Source: Porphyromonas somerae DSM 23386 (GTDB lineage Bacteria; Bacteroidota; Bacteroidia; Bacteroidales; Porphyromonadaceae). From it: DNA of 49,865 nt. The notes under the pieces were generated by a model, which searched no databases, was not told the origin of the DNA, and worked only from the letters and a program-made list of their open reading frames with translations. Below, one piece after another: positions 35,544-43,866 of this stretch. The translations under genes and the position numbers were made by a program. The stretch is from contig NZ_AQVC01000015.1 in NCBI RefSeq assembly GCF_000372405.1, positions 1-49,865 on the forward strand. The letters are read 5' to 3'. Numbering within the stretch: the stretch's first letter is position 1; every line of letters begins with the position of its first letter.

Positions 35544-36474
35544 TTTGGATTTTTTTGTAGGAGCCTACCTTATGCACAAAAGGGGTCATCGGCTCAATAT
35601 GAATGATGATGTGCGTCTCCTCTCCAAAGCGTTCCCTCAGAAGCTCTTCCACGCGTATGGTGAGGTCGTGTGCCTCGTAAAGCGGTATGTTCCCATCCAC
35701 TCTCACGTCCATTTCGATGGCGATGGTATCACTACCAGTCATCCTCGTCCGTAGGTTGTGAGGCAGTTGTATCCCCTCTACATTTTCAGCGATCTGGAGA
35801 ATCTCCTCCTCGGTATCTTGGGGTAGGCTTGCCTCTGTGAGCTTATTGAGTGCTGGGATAGTTACAATTGCACCCATCCGCATTACAAAGCCAGCCACCA
35901 CAATAGCAGCCACAGGCTCCATTAGCCTAGCCACCCCTCCAAAGGCTATCGCGCACCCAGCTCCTATCAGTACTGCGAGTGAGGTAAATACGTCACTCCT
36001 ATGGTCCAATGCTTCTGCACGGAGTACCTCGCTACGGGTCTCCTTCGCCTTTTTCATTGTGTAGTGATAGACCCACTCCTTAAGCCCCATCGCAAAGATA
36101 GCAACTGCCAGTACTATCCACGAGGGGATTTCAGGGAGCTCCCCATTGGTGAAGTAGGTAGCAATGGTTGATATACCATCCACCACAATCATCACACCAG
36201 CGACAATCATTACTGCCCCGAGCGAAAAGGTGGCCACCGTCTCATACTTGCCGTGTCCATAATCGTGGTCTTCATCTTGCGGCTTACCAGATACTTTGAG
36301 TAGTAGATAGACTACCAGATTAGAGAGAATATCAGCTAGTGAATTGATACCATCCGCGATGAGGGCAAAGCTATTGCCGAGGATCCCTACCACGAGTTTC
36401 AGTGGGGGCAATAATGAATTGACCCAGATGCTGGCGTGATATGCCTGTACTTTGGCGGTATGGTTATCCTTCAT
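35527..36474 (-). CDS. Cation diffusion facilitator family metal exporter
   Basis: A 315-residue CDF protein: about six transmembrane helices (to about 215) and a cytoplasmic ferredoxin-like domain (about 225-300). Helix-2 metal site region IADGINSLADILSNLVV and helix-5 ALDHRSDVFTSLAVLIG carry the Asp/His positions of the transport site, and HIIIHIEP in the C-terminal domain provides His ligands. It exports divalent metals such as Zn or Fe by proton antiport. The first site reads D-x3-S-xx-D, so metal choice is not certain. It starts ten bases after the GH2 gene. Confidence 0.9.
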   Translation of the reverse strand: MKDNHTAKVQAYHASIWVNSLLPPLKLVVGILGNSFALIADGINSLADILSNLVVYLLLKVSGKPQDEDHDYGHGKYETVATFSLGAVMIVAGVMIVVDGISTIATYFTNGELPEIPSWIVLAVAIFAMGLKEWVYHYTMKKAKETRSEVLRAEALDHRSDVFTSLAVLIGAGCAIAFGGVARLMEPVAAIVVAGFVMRMGAIVTIPALNKLTEASLPQDTEEEILQIAENVEGIQLPHNLRTRMTGSDTIAIEMDVRVDGNIPLYEAHDLTIRVEELLRERFGEETHIIIHIEPMTPFVHKVGSYKKIQNETAQ

Positions 36475-36484
36475 CGCAAATGGT

Positions 36485-39004
36485 TTAGGGCTCTACATTG
36501 ACTGTGATAGTATCGGACTTCAGCCCCCTAGCTGAGGCTGTTAGCTGGATAGTACCACCCTTTTTACCCGCTTGTACAATGGCAGTGAGCTGTCCGCTAA
36601 AGGCAGGTTGCTTATTGCTTTGGAATGGCACAATACAGGTAGCGTCACCATTGGCTGCCGCATGAAAGTGTCCCGCCCCCTTCGCCTTAAATGTCACCTC
36701 ATTCGTAGCAGTAGGCACTACGTTGCCCTCCCGATCCACTATCTGCACACGCACATAGGCAATATCCTCACCATCCGCCTTGATATGGTCATTCTCAAGC
36801 TTCATCTTGATGGCATAAGGCTTGCCCGTAGTCCTAATAGCTCTAGTAGCCACCTCATTACCTCGCTCATCATAAGCCACCACCTTCACTTCACCAGGTT
36901 GGTAAACCGTATCCATCCACATCAGGCGGTAGCGTGGTTGTCTTTGTAGTCCATCACGGGGCGTCTCCAGAGATACAGAGAGATCCTTTGTCCGCTTCCC
37001 TTGGCTTTTGCCATTGATAAATAGCTCCGCCGTAGGGTAGTTGGTGTAGACAAAGATAGGAGTCACCTCCCCTTCGCGTCCTTGCCAATTCCAATGCGGA
37101 AGGATGTGGAGTGTCTCCTCGCCCTTATTCCAATGCGAGCGATAAAGATAAAAGCGATCCTTCTCAATCCCCGCCAAGTCCACTGCTCCGAAGTAAGAGG
37201 AGTGGCTAGGCCACTCTGTGTAGTAAGGAGTTGGCTCACCAATATAGTCAATACCAGTCCAAATAAACTCCCCGATCGTGTAAGGTAGATCCTCTTGATT
37301 GAGGAAGTCGTCCTCTGGTAGATTGCTCCATCCGCAATGCTCTACATCATAGCTACTGCACTGCTGGTCGGGGTACTTGGCCATAGACTTCCGCTCTACA
37401 GGGAATTTGTAGATTCCACGAGAAGAGAGCGTAGAGGTGGTCTCGGCACCTAGTATCAGCCGTTGTGGCAATTGCTCATACGCCTCTTGGTACTGCCAAT
37501 TGTAGTAGTTGAAGCCTGCTAAATCCATAATCGTAGCAAAGTTATTCTTCACCGCTCCTAGAGGGTTGTTCATACCGACTGTCACGGGGCGAGTAGGGTC
37601 TTCGCGATGCAGTACACTCTGTAGGAAGTATGCCACCTTATTACCGCCAGGGGTCACTTGCTCATCTATCTCATTACCGATGCTCCACATCACGATAGAA
37701 GGGTCGTTGCGGAAAGCTCTCGCAAGATTGGTCAGGTCTCGATCCGCCCACTGCTCAAAGTAGAGGTGGTAACCATTCTTCACCTTAGGGCGTGCCCACT
37801 CATCAAAGCTCTCAGCCATCACCATCATCCCCATCTCGTTGCAAGCTTCAATCAACTCTGGGGCTGGCATATTGTGCGAAGTGCGAATAGCATTCACACC
37901 CATATCCTTCATCAGTCGAATCTGCCTCTCATATCCCCTCTTGTGGCTTGCTCCGCCCAATGGGCCTAGGTCGTGATGCAAACAGACGCCCTGAATCATC
38001 ACCTTATTGCCATTGAGGTAAAAGCCGTCATCGGGGCGTAGTTCAATGGTCCTCACCCCGAATCTCGTCTGGTAGCTATCCACCAGCTCGCCATCTACAA
38101 ATACCTGAGTAAGGGCAGTGTATAGGTTGGGCTCATTGAGATCCCATAGCTTGGGGTGTTGGAGCTTGATATTCTGCTCCAGTAGATTTCCCATTAGCTC
38201 GCTGCCAGAATTCTCCATTACCGCCACCTCATTTCCTCCTTCAAGAAGTGCAGTACGGATAGAGATCCTTTCAGGCTCGATAGCGGTATGGTTTTCGAGT
38301 GTCGTCTTGATATTCACCTGTGCCCACTCCTTGTCTACTCTGGGTGTAGTGATCTGGGTGCCCCATTCGGCTACCTTTACTCCAGAGGCAAAGGTAACCC
38401 ATACATTGCGGTAGAGCCCAGCACCAGGATACCAGCGAGAGGTCTCGTCAGGGTTTTCTAAGCGAATGGCAATGCTCTGAAGCTTCTCTTGTGGATTGAT
38501 ATAATCAGTGATATCCACCTGAAACGGGCTGTACCCATAAGGCCAGTAGATCGCCTCCTTACCATTGATAAAGACCCTTGCATTGCTCATCGCTCCATCT
38601 ATTCGTAGATAGGTGCGGTCGGAGCTCTGATAACCCTCCTTTAGGGCAAAGGTATTGCGGTACCAGCCAGCTCCCACATGTGGTAAACCACCCGTACGAG
38701 CTACGTGGTAAATAGGTGTATTCTGACCATCTTGTGAAATGGCCAAGAACTGCTTATCTATCTCTGGGCTATAAGGGCCATAGATGGCCCAATCGTGTGG
38801 CACCACCACTTGTGACCACTTGCTATCGTCGTACTTGGGGTTGCTAAACGCCTTTTGGTCTTCCCTAGTGAAGTGCCAACCCTCTCTTAGGCGAAGAACC
38901 TCTCTAGGCGTGAGGCTGTTATCCAATTTATTCTGTCCAAAGCTCGGCAGAGTCGCTGCTGTGATAGCTATGAGAGCCACAGCCAGTGATAGGTAATGTC
39001 GCAT
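36485..39004 (-). CDS. Secreted GH2 beta-galactosidase-like enzyme
   Basis: An 839-residue protein with a cleavable signal peptide (after PSFGQ, about 24). Domains in order: sugar-binding jelly roll (about 35-205), Ig-like (about 210-315), GH2 barrel (about 318-600), then DUF4982-type and invasin-like Ig domains (about 630-839, with VRVQIVDREGNVVPTATNEV). The acid/base Glu445 is in SIGNEIDEQ and the nucleophile is probably Glu521 in ILGAETTST; FIWTGIDYIGEP follows. Beta-galactosidase is the best guess; other GH2 activities are possible. It probably works in the periplasm on galactose-ended glycans, which would fit N-glycan use. Confidence 0.9.
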   Translation of the reverse strand: MRHYLSLAVALIAITAATLPSFGQNKLDNSLTPREVLRLREGWHFTREDQKAFSNPKYDDSKWSQVVVPHDWAIYGPYSPEIDKQFLAISQDGQNTPIYHVARTGGLPHVGAGWYRNTFALKEGYQSSDRTYLRIDGAMSNARVFINGKEAIYWPYGYSPFQVDITDYINPQEKLQSIAIRLENPDETSRWYPGAGLYRNVWVTFASGVKVAEWGTQITTPRVDKEWAQVNIKTTLENHTAIEPERISIRTALLEGGNEVAVMENSGSELMGNLLEQNIKLQHPKLWDLNEPNLYTALTQVFVDGELVDSYQTRFGVRTIELRPDDGFYLNGNKVMIQGVCLHHDLGPLGGASHKRGYERQIRLMKDMGVNAIRTSHNMPAPELIEACNEMGMMVMAESFDEWARPKVKNGYHLYFEQWADRDLTNLARAFRNDPSIVMWSIGNEIDEQVTPGGNKVAYFLQSVLHREDPTRPVTVGMNNPLGAVKNNFATIMDLAGFNYYNWQYQEAYEQLPQRLILGAETTSTLSSRGIYKFPVERKSMAKYPDQQCSSYDVEHCGWSNLPEDDFLNQEDLPYTIGEFIWTGIDYIGEPTPYYTEWPSHSSYFGAVDLAGIEKDRFYLYRSHWNKGEETLHILPHWNWQGREGEVTPIFVYTNYPTAELFINGKSQGKRTKDLSVSLETPRDGLQRQPRYRLMWMDTVYQPGEVKVVAYDERGNEVATRAIRTTGKPYAIKMKLENDHIKADGEDIAYVRVQIVDREGNVVPTATNEVTFKAKGAGHFHAAANGDATCIVPFQSNKQPAFSGQLTAIVQAGKKGGTIQLTASARGLKSDTITVNVEP

Positions 39005-39039
39005 ACGTTTCCTAATATATGTTCCTTAATAACTATCTG

Positions 39040-39047
39040 CAAATATA
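39040..39047 (-). promoter_or_regulatory. Promoter -7 box of the GH2 operon
   Basis: TATATTTG followed by CAGATAG on the minus strand fits TAnnTTTG, 35 bases before the GH2 start. No TTTG is found at -33. Confidence 0.5.
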
Positions 39048-39076
39048 CCCATTTTTACCGACCTTCTCTCTATAAT

Positions 39077-39111
39077 AAAAGGCAGTCTCGGCTTAATGTC
39101 AAGACTGCCTT
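39077..39111 (-). terminator. Intrinsic terminator of the ugd-META transcript
   Basis: An 8-bp stem GGCAGTCT / AGACTGCC (39081-39109) is followed on minus by UUUUAUUAUA. The plus side also has a T-run, so it could work both ways. It lies 30 bases after the META lipoprotein stop. Confidence 0.85.
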
Positions 39112-39138
39112 TTTTGTTGCTCATAAAGCAAATGAGAG

Positions 39139-39651
39139 TTACTTGCGTACGAGTGTAGCTAGAGGCTTGCGGAAATCGTCAAGTAGATAGAGCTCACCAT
39201 TTTCAGAGATGGTAAAGTGCTCAACCTTATCGAGTAGCTGAGTGAATTGCTTCTCAATATCCATATGCTCGCAGAGGGCTAGGGTGCCAGCAAGGTCATC
39301 GAAGTCGATCTCCGTGGCATCATAGTCATCATCGGTTGGGTCGTCAAATTCAAGGTTGCCCATGTAGTCATTGCAGCCAAAGTTGCCTGCGAATCGATTC
39401 TTGGCAATGTCAAAAGAGAGGGTGAGGCTCACCTCAGTCATCTCCGTCTTCCCGATCTTTTGGACAGTCCACTCGCCCTCGAGTTGCTCCTTAGGAACAG
39501 CCTTAAAGAAGTCCACTCCCTCATCTGCCACTACGGCTGTTTCAGTTGTGGTAGTGGTTGTTTGCTCTTCATTCGTCTTTTGCTTGTTACTACAGCTACT
39601 TAGAGCAAGAGCTGCGAGTGCAATTCCTAAATAGATAAGATACTTTCTCAT
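39139..39651 (-). CDS. META-domain lipoprotein
   Basis: A 170-residue SPII lipoprotein (lipobox LALSSC, Cys 20) with a Thr-rich linker (about 26-40) and an HslJ/META-type domain: LEGEWTVQKIGKTEM, LTLSFDIAKNRFAGNFGCNDYMGNLEF, then LAGTLALCEHMDIEKQFTQLLDKVEHF. An Asp-rich insert (EFDDPTDDDYDATEIDFDD) sits in the middle, possibly a calcium or charge patch. Function is unknown; META proteins are envelope proteins linked to stress or motility in other bacteria. It lies 20 bases after ugd, probably in the same transcript. Confidence 0.85.
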   Translation of the reverse strand: MRKYLIYLGIALAALALSSCSNKQKTNEEQTTTTTTETAVVADEGVDFFKAVPKEQLEGEWTVQKIGKTEMTEVSLTLSFDIAKNRFAGNFGCNDYMGNLEFDDPTDDDYDATEIDFDDLAGTLALCEHMDIEKQFTQLLDKVEHFTISENGELYLLDDFRKPLATLVRK

Positions 39652-39671
39652 AATCCTTTTGTTGTTATTAA

Positions 39672-40988
39672 TTAGTTAATTCCAATTCCTTTGTATTCCA
39701 AGCCGAGAGCCTCTAGCTCCTCCGCCGGATAGATATTTCGGCCATCTACCACAAGATTTCCACGCATCAGCTCCTTGACGCGCTTCCAATTGGGGAGCCT
39801 AAACTGCTTCCACTCAGTCAGTAAGATTAGAGCATCTGCCCCCTCCACCACATCATATATATCTTGGCCATAAGCCACTTGTGCTGGTAAGATATTGCGG
39901 GCATTCTCAATGGCGATTGGATCAAAAGCGGATACCTCTGCTCCCGCCTTGATCAGCTCATTAATCACCACGATAGAGGGTGCTTGTCGCATATCATCCG
40001 TCTCAGGTTTAAAAGCTAGTCCCCATACTGCCACCTTTTTCCCCTTGAGGTCGCCTAGGAGCTCTACCACTTTTTCATAGGGGCGTAGCTTCTGCCACTC
40101 ATTCACCTTATGCACCTGCTCAATAATGGTCAGTGGCCGACCGTGCTCGCGGCCAGTGCTGGCGAGTGCCTGTACATCCTTTGGAAAGCAAGAGCCCCCA
40201 TAGCCACAGCCAGGGTACAAAAAGGCCTTGCCGATGCGTTTGTCCGAACCCATACCCTCCCGAACAAGAGAGATGTCGGCTCCAATTGCCTCTGCAAGGT
40301 TGGCCAGCTCGTTCATAAAACTGATGCGAGTGGCGAGCATCGCATTGGAGGCATACTTAGTGAGCTCCGAAGAGTGGATATCCATGCTGATGACACGATA
40401 ATTATTAAGCAGAAAGGGTCTGTAGAGCCGATGCAACAGCTCCTTGGCATAGTCGCTTTTGTACCCCACCACTACACGATCGGGGCTCATAAAGTCTTTG
40501 ATCGCTGCCCCCTCCTTTAAGAATTCAGGGTTATTTGCCATGTCTAGCTCGAGTGTTGCGAGCCCTCGCTTGGCATACCCAGCCCTTATTATCTCCTCCA
40601 CCCGATCTGTAGTCCCTACTGGTATGGTGCTCTTGGTCACCACCAATAGGTGCTTGGTGGCCAATTGTCCTATCTCCTCGGCTACAGCAAATACATACTG
40701 AAGGTCGGCTTCCCCGCCCTCACCAGTAGGGGTGCCGACAGCAATAAAGAGGATGTCAACCTTATTGATCACCTCTCCCAAGTCTGTGTAAAAGGAGAGA
40801 CGTCCTTGGGCTCTATTCTTAGCCACTAGCTCGGCCAGCCCTGGCTCGTATATTGGTATTTCGCCCCTTCTGAGTGCTTCAATCTTGGTTTGATCCTTAT
40901 CAATGCAGCAGACATTTACCCCCATCTCCGCAAAGCAAGTGCCACTCACTAGCCCCACATATCCTGTGCCAATAATCGCAATATTCAT
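39672..40988 (-). CDS. ugd: UDP-glucose 6-dehydrogenase
   Basis: A 438-residue NAD-dependent enzyme converting UDP-glucose to UDP-glucuronate for surface polysaccharides. Seen are the NAD-binding start IGTGYVGLVSGTCFAEMG, VGTPTGEGGEADL, the FLKEGAAIKDFMSPDR segment, the catalytic Cys267 in GCGYGGSCFPKDVQAL, and KVAVWGLAFKPETDDMRQAPS in the C-terminal domain. No glycosyltransferase cluster surrounds it here. A weak -7-like box (TACCTTAG at 41024-41031) lies before it. Confidence 0.95.
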   Translation of the reverse strand: MNIAIIGTGYVGLVSGTCFAEMGVNVCCIDKDQTKIEALRRGEIPIYEPGLAELVAKNRAQGRLSFYTDLGEVINKVDILFIAVGTPTGEGGEADLQYVFAVAEEIGQLATKHLLVVTKSTIPVGTTDRVEEIIRAGYAKRGLATLELDMANNPEFLKEGAAIKDFMSPDRVVVGYKSDYAKELLHRLYRPFLLNNYRVISMDIHSSELTKYASNAMLATRISFMNELANLAEAIGADISLVREGMGSDKRIGKAFLYPGCGYGGSCFPKDVQALASTGREHGRPLTIIEQVHKVNEWQKLRPYEKVVELLGDLKGKKVAVWGLAFKPETDDMRQAPSIVVINELIKAGAEVSAFDPIAIENARNILPAQVAYGQDIYDVVEGADALILLTEWKQFRLPNWKRVKELMRGNLVVDGRNIYPAEELEALGLEYKGIGIN

Positions 40989-41070
40989 ACTTACTTCTCT
41001 ACCTCGTATTTACAATAGTTGCACTAAGGTACCAAGAATATATTGATTAATCCACTATAGTAGCCCTCTA

Positions 41071-41203
41071 CCTAGGGGTGACGCATGAGAAAGTTCTTAC
41101 CGTATGGTTTATAGCAGGGGTTCTTACTATAGGGCGATTAATCGGGAGTGCCTAATCGGACGAGTCGGACAGGTCGGACGAGTCGGAGGTAGTGGTCGGG
41201 CGA
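41071..41203. repeat. Mosaic-element left module followed by 9-bp units
   Basis: The end CCTAGGGGTGACGCATGAGA (41071-41090) is followed by AAGTTCTTACCGTATGGTTT and AGCAGGGG, nearly the same as the left module of the elements at 28212 and 45239. Then come 9-bp units ATCGGACGA, GTCGGACAG, GTCGGACGA and GTCGGAGGT (41155-41190) and a fifth GTCGGGCGA (41195-41203), leading into array 4. No right element end is found. Confidence 0.82.
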
Positions 41204-41211
41204 AAAGTTTA

Positions 41212-41285
41212 GTTGCAACTAAGCGTTTGCTTTGTTGCAACTCGCCGTTTGCTTAGTTGCAACTCGTCGATCGCTTAGTTGCATC
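41212..41285. repeat. 22-bp-spaced palindromic-core array 4
   Basis: Cores start at 41212, 41234, 41256 (all GTTGCAAC) and 41278 (GTTGCATC), exactly 22 bp apart. The left flank GGGCGAAAAGTTTAGTTGC is the same as that of array 2; the right flank CATCTCAGTTTTGGCT resembles the flank of arrays 1 and 3. It lies 84 bases before the -33 box of the cobalamin-riboswitch transcript. Confidence 0.9.
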
Positions 41286-41368
41286 TCAGTTTTGGCTGTG
41301 ATCGCCTATTCTTTTTTCTGCTGGTGGGTGGCGTGTTGCGTGTTGTGGAAAATAAATCTTAATTTTTA

Positions 41369-41398
41369 TTGTTTTTGTGTTTCTTTTGGGTACCTTTG
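41369..41398 (+). promoter_or_regulatory. Promoter of the cobalamin-riboswitch transcript
   Basis: TTG (41369-41371), 19 bases, then TACCTTTG (41391-41398): a close match to the Bacteroidota promoter consensus, directly before the riboswitch. Confidence 0.85.
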
Positions 41399-41404
41399 CA
41401 GAAA

Positions 41405-41612
41405 GCAGATAGGTATGGCCACTTGTGTACGATGGGTGGCTGTTTAATAGGGAATTTGGTGAGAATCCAAAACAGTTCCTGCTACCGTAATGTCTTGAGG
41501 AGGTAGGTTGCCTCCGCCTTTCAGATATTCTCTGAAGCCACTGGATTTACTCTGGGAAGGCTTTTCTATTAAAAGGGATAAGACTAAGTCGGGAGACCTG
41601 CCTACTTGCCTA
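41405..41612 (+). ncRNA. Cobalamin riboswitch
   Basis: The conserved parts are all present: AATAGGGAA then GGTGAGAATCC (from about 41443), CCTGCTACCGTAATG, GCCACTGG followed by CTCTGGGAAGGC, and the B12 box AAGTCGGGAGACCTGCCT (41585-41602). The 5' AGGTA and the 3' TGCCT could close stem P1. Between it and the ATG at 41684, GGATACT (41623-41629) pairs with AGTATCC (41649-41655), a likely expression-platform hairpin. There is no U-run, so control of translation rather than termination is inferred. Known behaviour: adenosylcobalamin or related cobamides lower expression of the genes behind it. Ends are approximate. Confidence 0.95.
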
Positions 41613-41683
41613 GTATTTTTATGGATACTCTTGGCTCAGGAACAGGCTAGTATCCGTGTGTATTTATTTATCGTTATTATATT

Positions 41684-43837
41684 ATGTGCTCACGTAAAAG
41701 GTGGAGTGTATGGTGCGTGTTTGGGTGCCTGCTTTGCTGTATTCTTTATGGGGTAGGTGCAGAGGCCCAGTCGCTTCCTAAGGATTCTATTCAGCTCTCG
41801 GATCAGCTGGAGGAGGTGGTGGTAACGGGTACTGGTACCCGCCACTATAGTGCGGTGGCACCGGTCCGTACAGAGGTGGTGTCGAAGCAAGATTTGATCA
41901 GTATTTCGGGGCACAATCTCGATGGTATCCTCACTACGATATCCCCTTCATTTGATGCTCTGAATAGTGGTATGGGAAGTGGAATCACTCTTGGCGGGCT
42001 AGGCAATAGCTACATTTTAGTGCTGGTGAATGGCCGCAGACTACATGGCGATGTGGGTGGTCAAAATGACCTCGGCAAGATTAGTGCTTCTATGATAGAG
42101 AAGATCGAGATCGTCAAAGGAGCAGCCTCTACGCTGTATGGATCGGATGCCATTGCGGGTGTGATCAATATCATCACCAAGGACTATACTGATACGCCAC
42201 TTTCGGTGGTCAATAGTACACGCCTAGGTTCGTATGGGCAATGGCAGCAGAATAATACCATTGCGTGGGGGTACAAGACCTTTTCTAGCGTGACCCAATA
42301 CTCAGGTGATAGGAGTAGTGGCTGGCAAAATAGCACGCAGGAGCTTTACCGGAAGGAGCTTTACGAAAATAGTACTACAGAGACTACTAGTGCCTTTTAT
42401 AATCATCGTATCCAGCAAGAGATCGCTTGGCGACCCAATAGGCAGTGGGAGGTGCGTGGTACAGGTATGCTCTACAAAAAGCGTATTTATCACAAGCCAG
42501 GGGGTCCACGGTGGAGACAGTTTAACCTGAGATACAATGACCAGGCAGCAAGCGTGGAGACCACCTACCGACCAAGTGCCTACCAGACCTTTAATCTCTT
42601 AGCTAGCTTTGACCGACACGCCTACCACTATGATTATTACAGTCGCTACCTAGATGAGTATTTACAGCCTGAGGTCCTAGATGATGGTAGGCTACATTAT
42701 GTGCCGATGCCATTTTATTATCAGCCTGGAGAGTCGTCTTTGGAGAGCGACCAACGCCAATACCTACTTCATGCCAAGGGCTCTATGTACTTTGGCACGG
42801 ACCATCAAGCTACCTTTGGTGTGGAGGGGATTGTGGACCATTTGATTGCTCCCAATCGTATGCCCAATGGCTCCGGATCGGCCTATACCCTTTCGGCTTA
42901 TGCTCAGGATGAGTGGCAGGTAACTCCTCTATTTAATGTCACGGGTGGCGTGAGGTATTTGTACCATAAAGCATTTGGTAGCCATATCACTCCAAAGCTC
43001 TCTCTGCAATACCGTTTTGGGGAGAGTGGGTTGCAACTCCGTGGTACCTATGGTCGAGGGTTCAAAACTCCAACCATTAAGGAGATCTACTACGAATATC
43101 AGCGGACGATGATGAGTAAACTAAGGGTCTATCTGGGTAATCCTGACCTGAAGCCTCAAGTATCAGACTACTTCTCTCTAGGCTTTAGCTATGACCCTAG
43201 CAAGAAGCTCTCTATGCACCTTTATGGCTCTTATAACCAGCTCAATAATATGATTACCCTAATCCCAGTTCCATTGCCTTCTAAATACCAAAGCGATGAA
43301 GGGCGAGAGCTAGATGGTGCCATGCAGTATATCAATGCTGAGGATGCCAAGATATGGGAGCTGGAGTATGCCATGACGTGGGCACCAGTGAAGTATCTGA
43401 AGCTCTCTATGGGCTACACGCTCACCAATACCAGTACCCATGTGTATGATTCGGAGCTCACCAAAAAGGGCGATGGCAAGCCGGTGATCGTGGAGCGGCC
43501 AATAGACGGCACCTCTAAGCATAAGGGGACGGTAGGAGCCACCTACACGCTTCGCAAAAAGCACTACGACCTTGTGGCAGGGCTACATGGTAGGCTTCAG
43601 ACAGATAGATACTATGCCTACTATGGCGATGCCCCTGGCTTTGCACTTTGGAACCTCACCACTACCCACCGATTTAAGTATTGGAAGCAGTGGAATCTCC
43701 AGCTGACGCTCGGAGTAAATAATATCTTTGACTACAAGGAGACCCATCCCTATGGGCTCAACTTCGGGACAAAGACGCCTGGACGTACCTACTTCGCTAC
43801 GGTGAAGATAGGCTTTGACCAGAAGAGAGATGAATAA
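41684..43837 (+). CDS. TonB-dependent outer-membrane receptor under cobalamin control (BtuB/IhtA-like)
   Basis: A 717-residue receptor with a signal peptide (to about AEAQ, residue 29). The TonB-box region is LEEVVVTGTGTRHY. The plug contains GNSYILVLVNGRRLHGDVGG and IEKIEIVKGAASTLYGSDAIAGVINIITK, and a 22-strand barrel follows; conserved barrel segments include GRGFKTPTIKEIYYEYQ and the C-terminal GRTYFATVKIGF followed by a charged tail. It sits alone behind a cobalamin riboswitch, 29 bases before a CbiK-like lipoprotein gene. The Porphyromonas gingivalis pair of the same type (IhtA/IhtB) was described for heme; the riboswitch points to corrinoid or cobalt uptake here. Confidence 0.9.
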   Translation: MCSRKRWSVWCVFGCLLCCILYGVGAEAQSLPKDSIQLSDQLEEVVVTGTGTRHYSAVAPVRTEVVSKQDLISISGHNLDGILTTISPSFDALNSGMGSGITLGGLGNSYILVLVNGRRLHGDVGGQNDLGKISASMIEKIEIVKGAASTLYGSDAIAGVINIITKDYTDTPLSVVNSTRLGSYGQWQQNNTIAWGYKTFSSVTQYSGDRSSGWQNSTQELYRKELYENSTTETTSAFYNHRIQQEIAWRPNRQWEVRGTGMLYKKRIYHKPGGPRWRQFNLRYNDQAASVETTYRPSAYQTFNLLASFDRHAYHYDYYSRYLDEYLQPEVLDDGRLHYVPMPFYYQPGESSLESDQRQYLLHAKGSMYFGTDHQATFGVEGIVDHLIAPNRMPNGSGSAYTLSAYAQDEWQVTPLFNVTGGVRYLYHKAFGSHITPKLSLQYRFGESGLQLRGTYGRGFKTPTIKEIYYEYQRTMMSKLRVYLGNPDLKPQVSDYFSLGFSYDPSKKLSMHLYGSYNQLNNMITLIPVPLPSKYQSDEGRELDGAMQYINAEDAKIWELEYAMTWAPVKYLKLSMGYTLTNTSTHVYDSELTKKGDGKPVIVERPIDGTSKHKGTVGATYTLRKKHYDLVAGLHGRLQTDRYYAYYGDAPGFALWNLTTTHRFKYWKQWNLQLTLGVNNIFDYKETHPYGLNFGTKTPGRTYFATVKIGFDQKRDE

Positions 43838-43866
43838 TATATTCTAATAACCTTTTAACTACAAGA

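Noticed and set aside
41232-41447. Small protein of 71 residues
   Set aside because: It starts in the 22-bp array, crosses the promoter and ends inside the cobalamin riboswitch.
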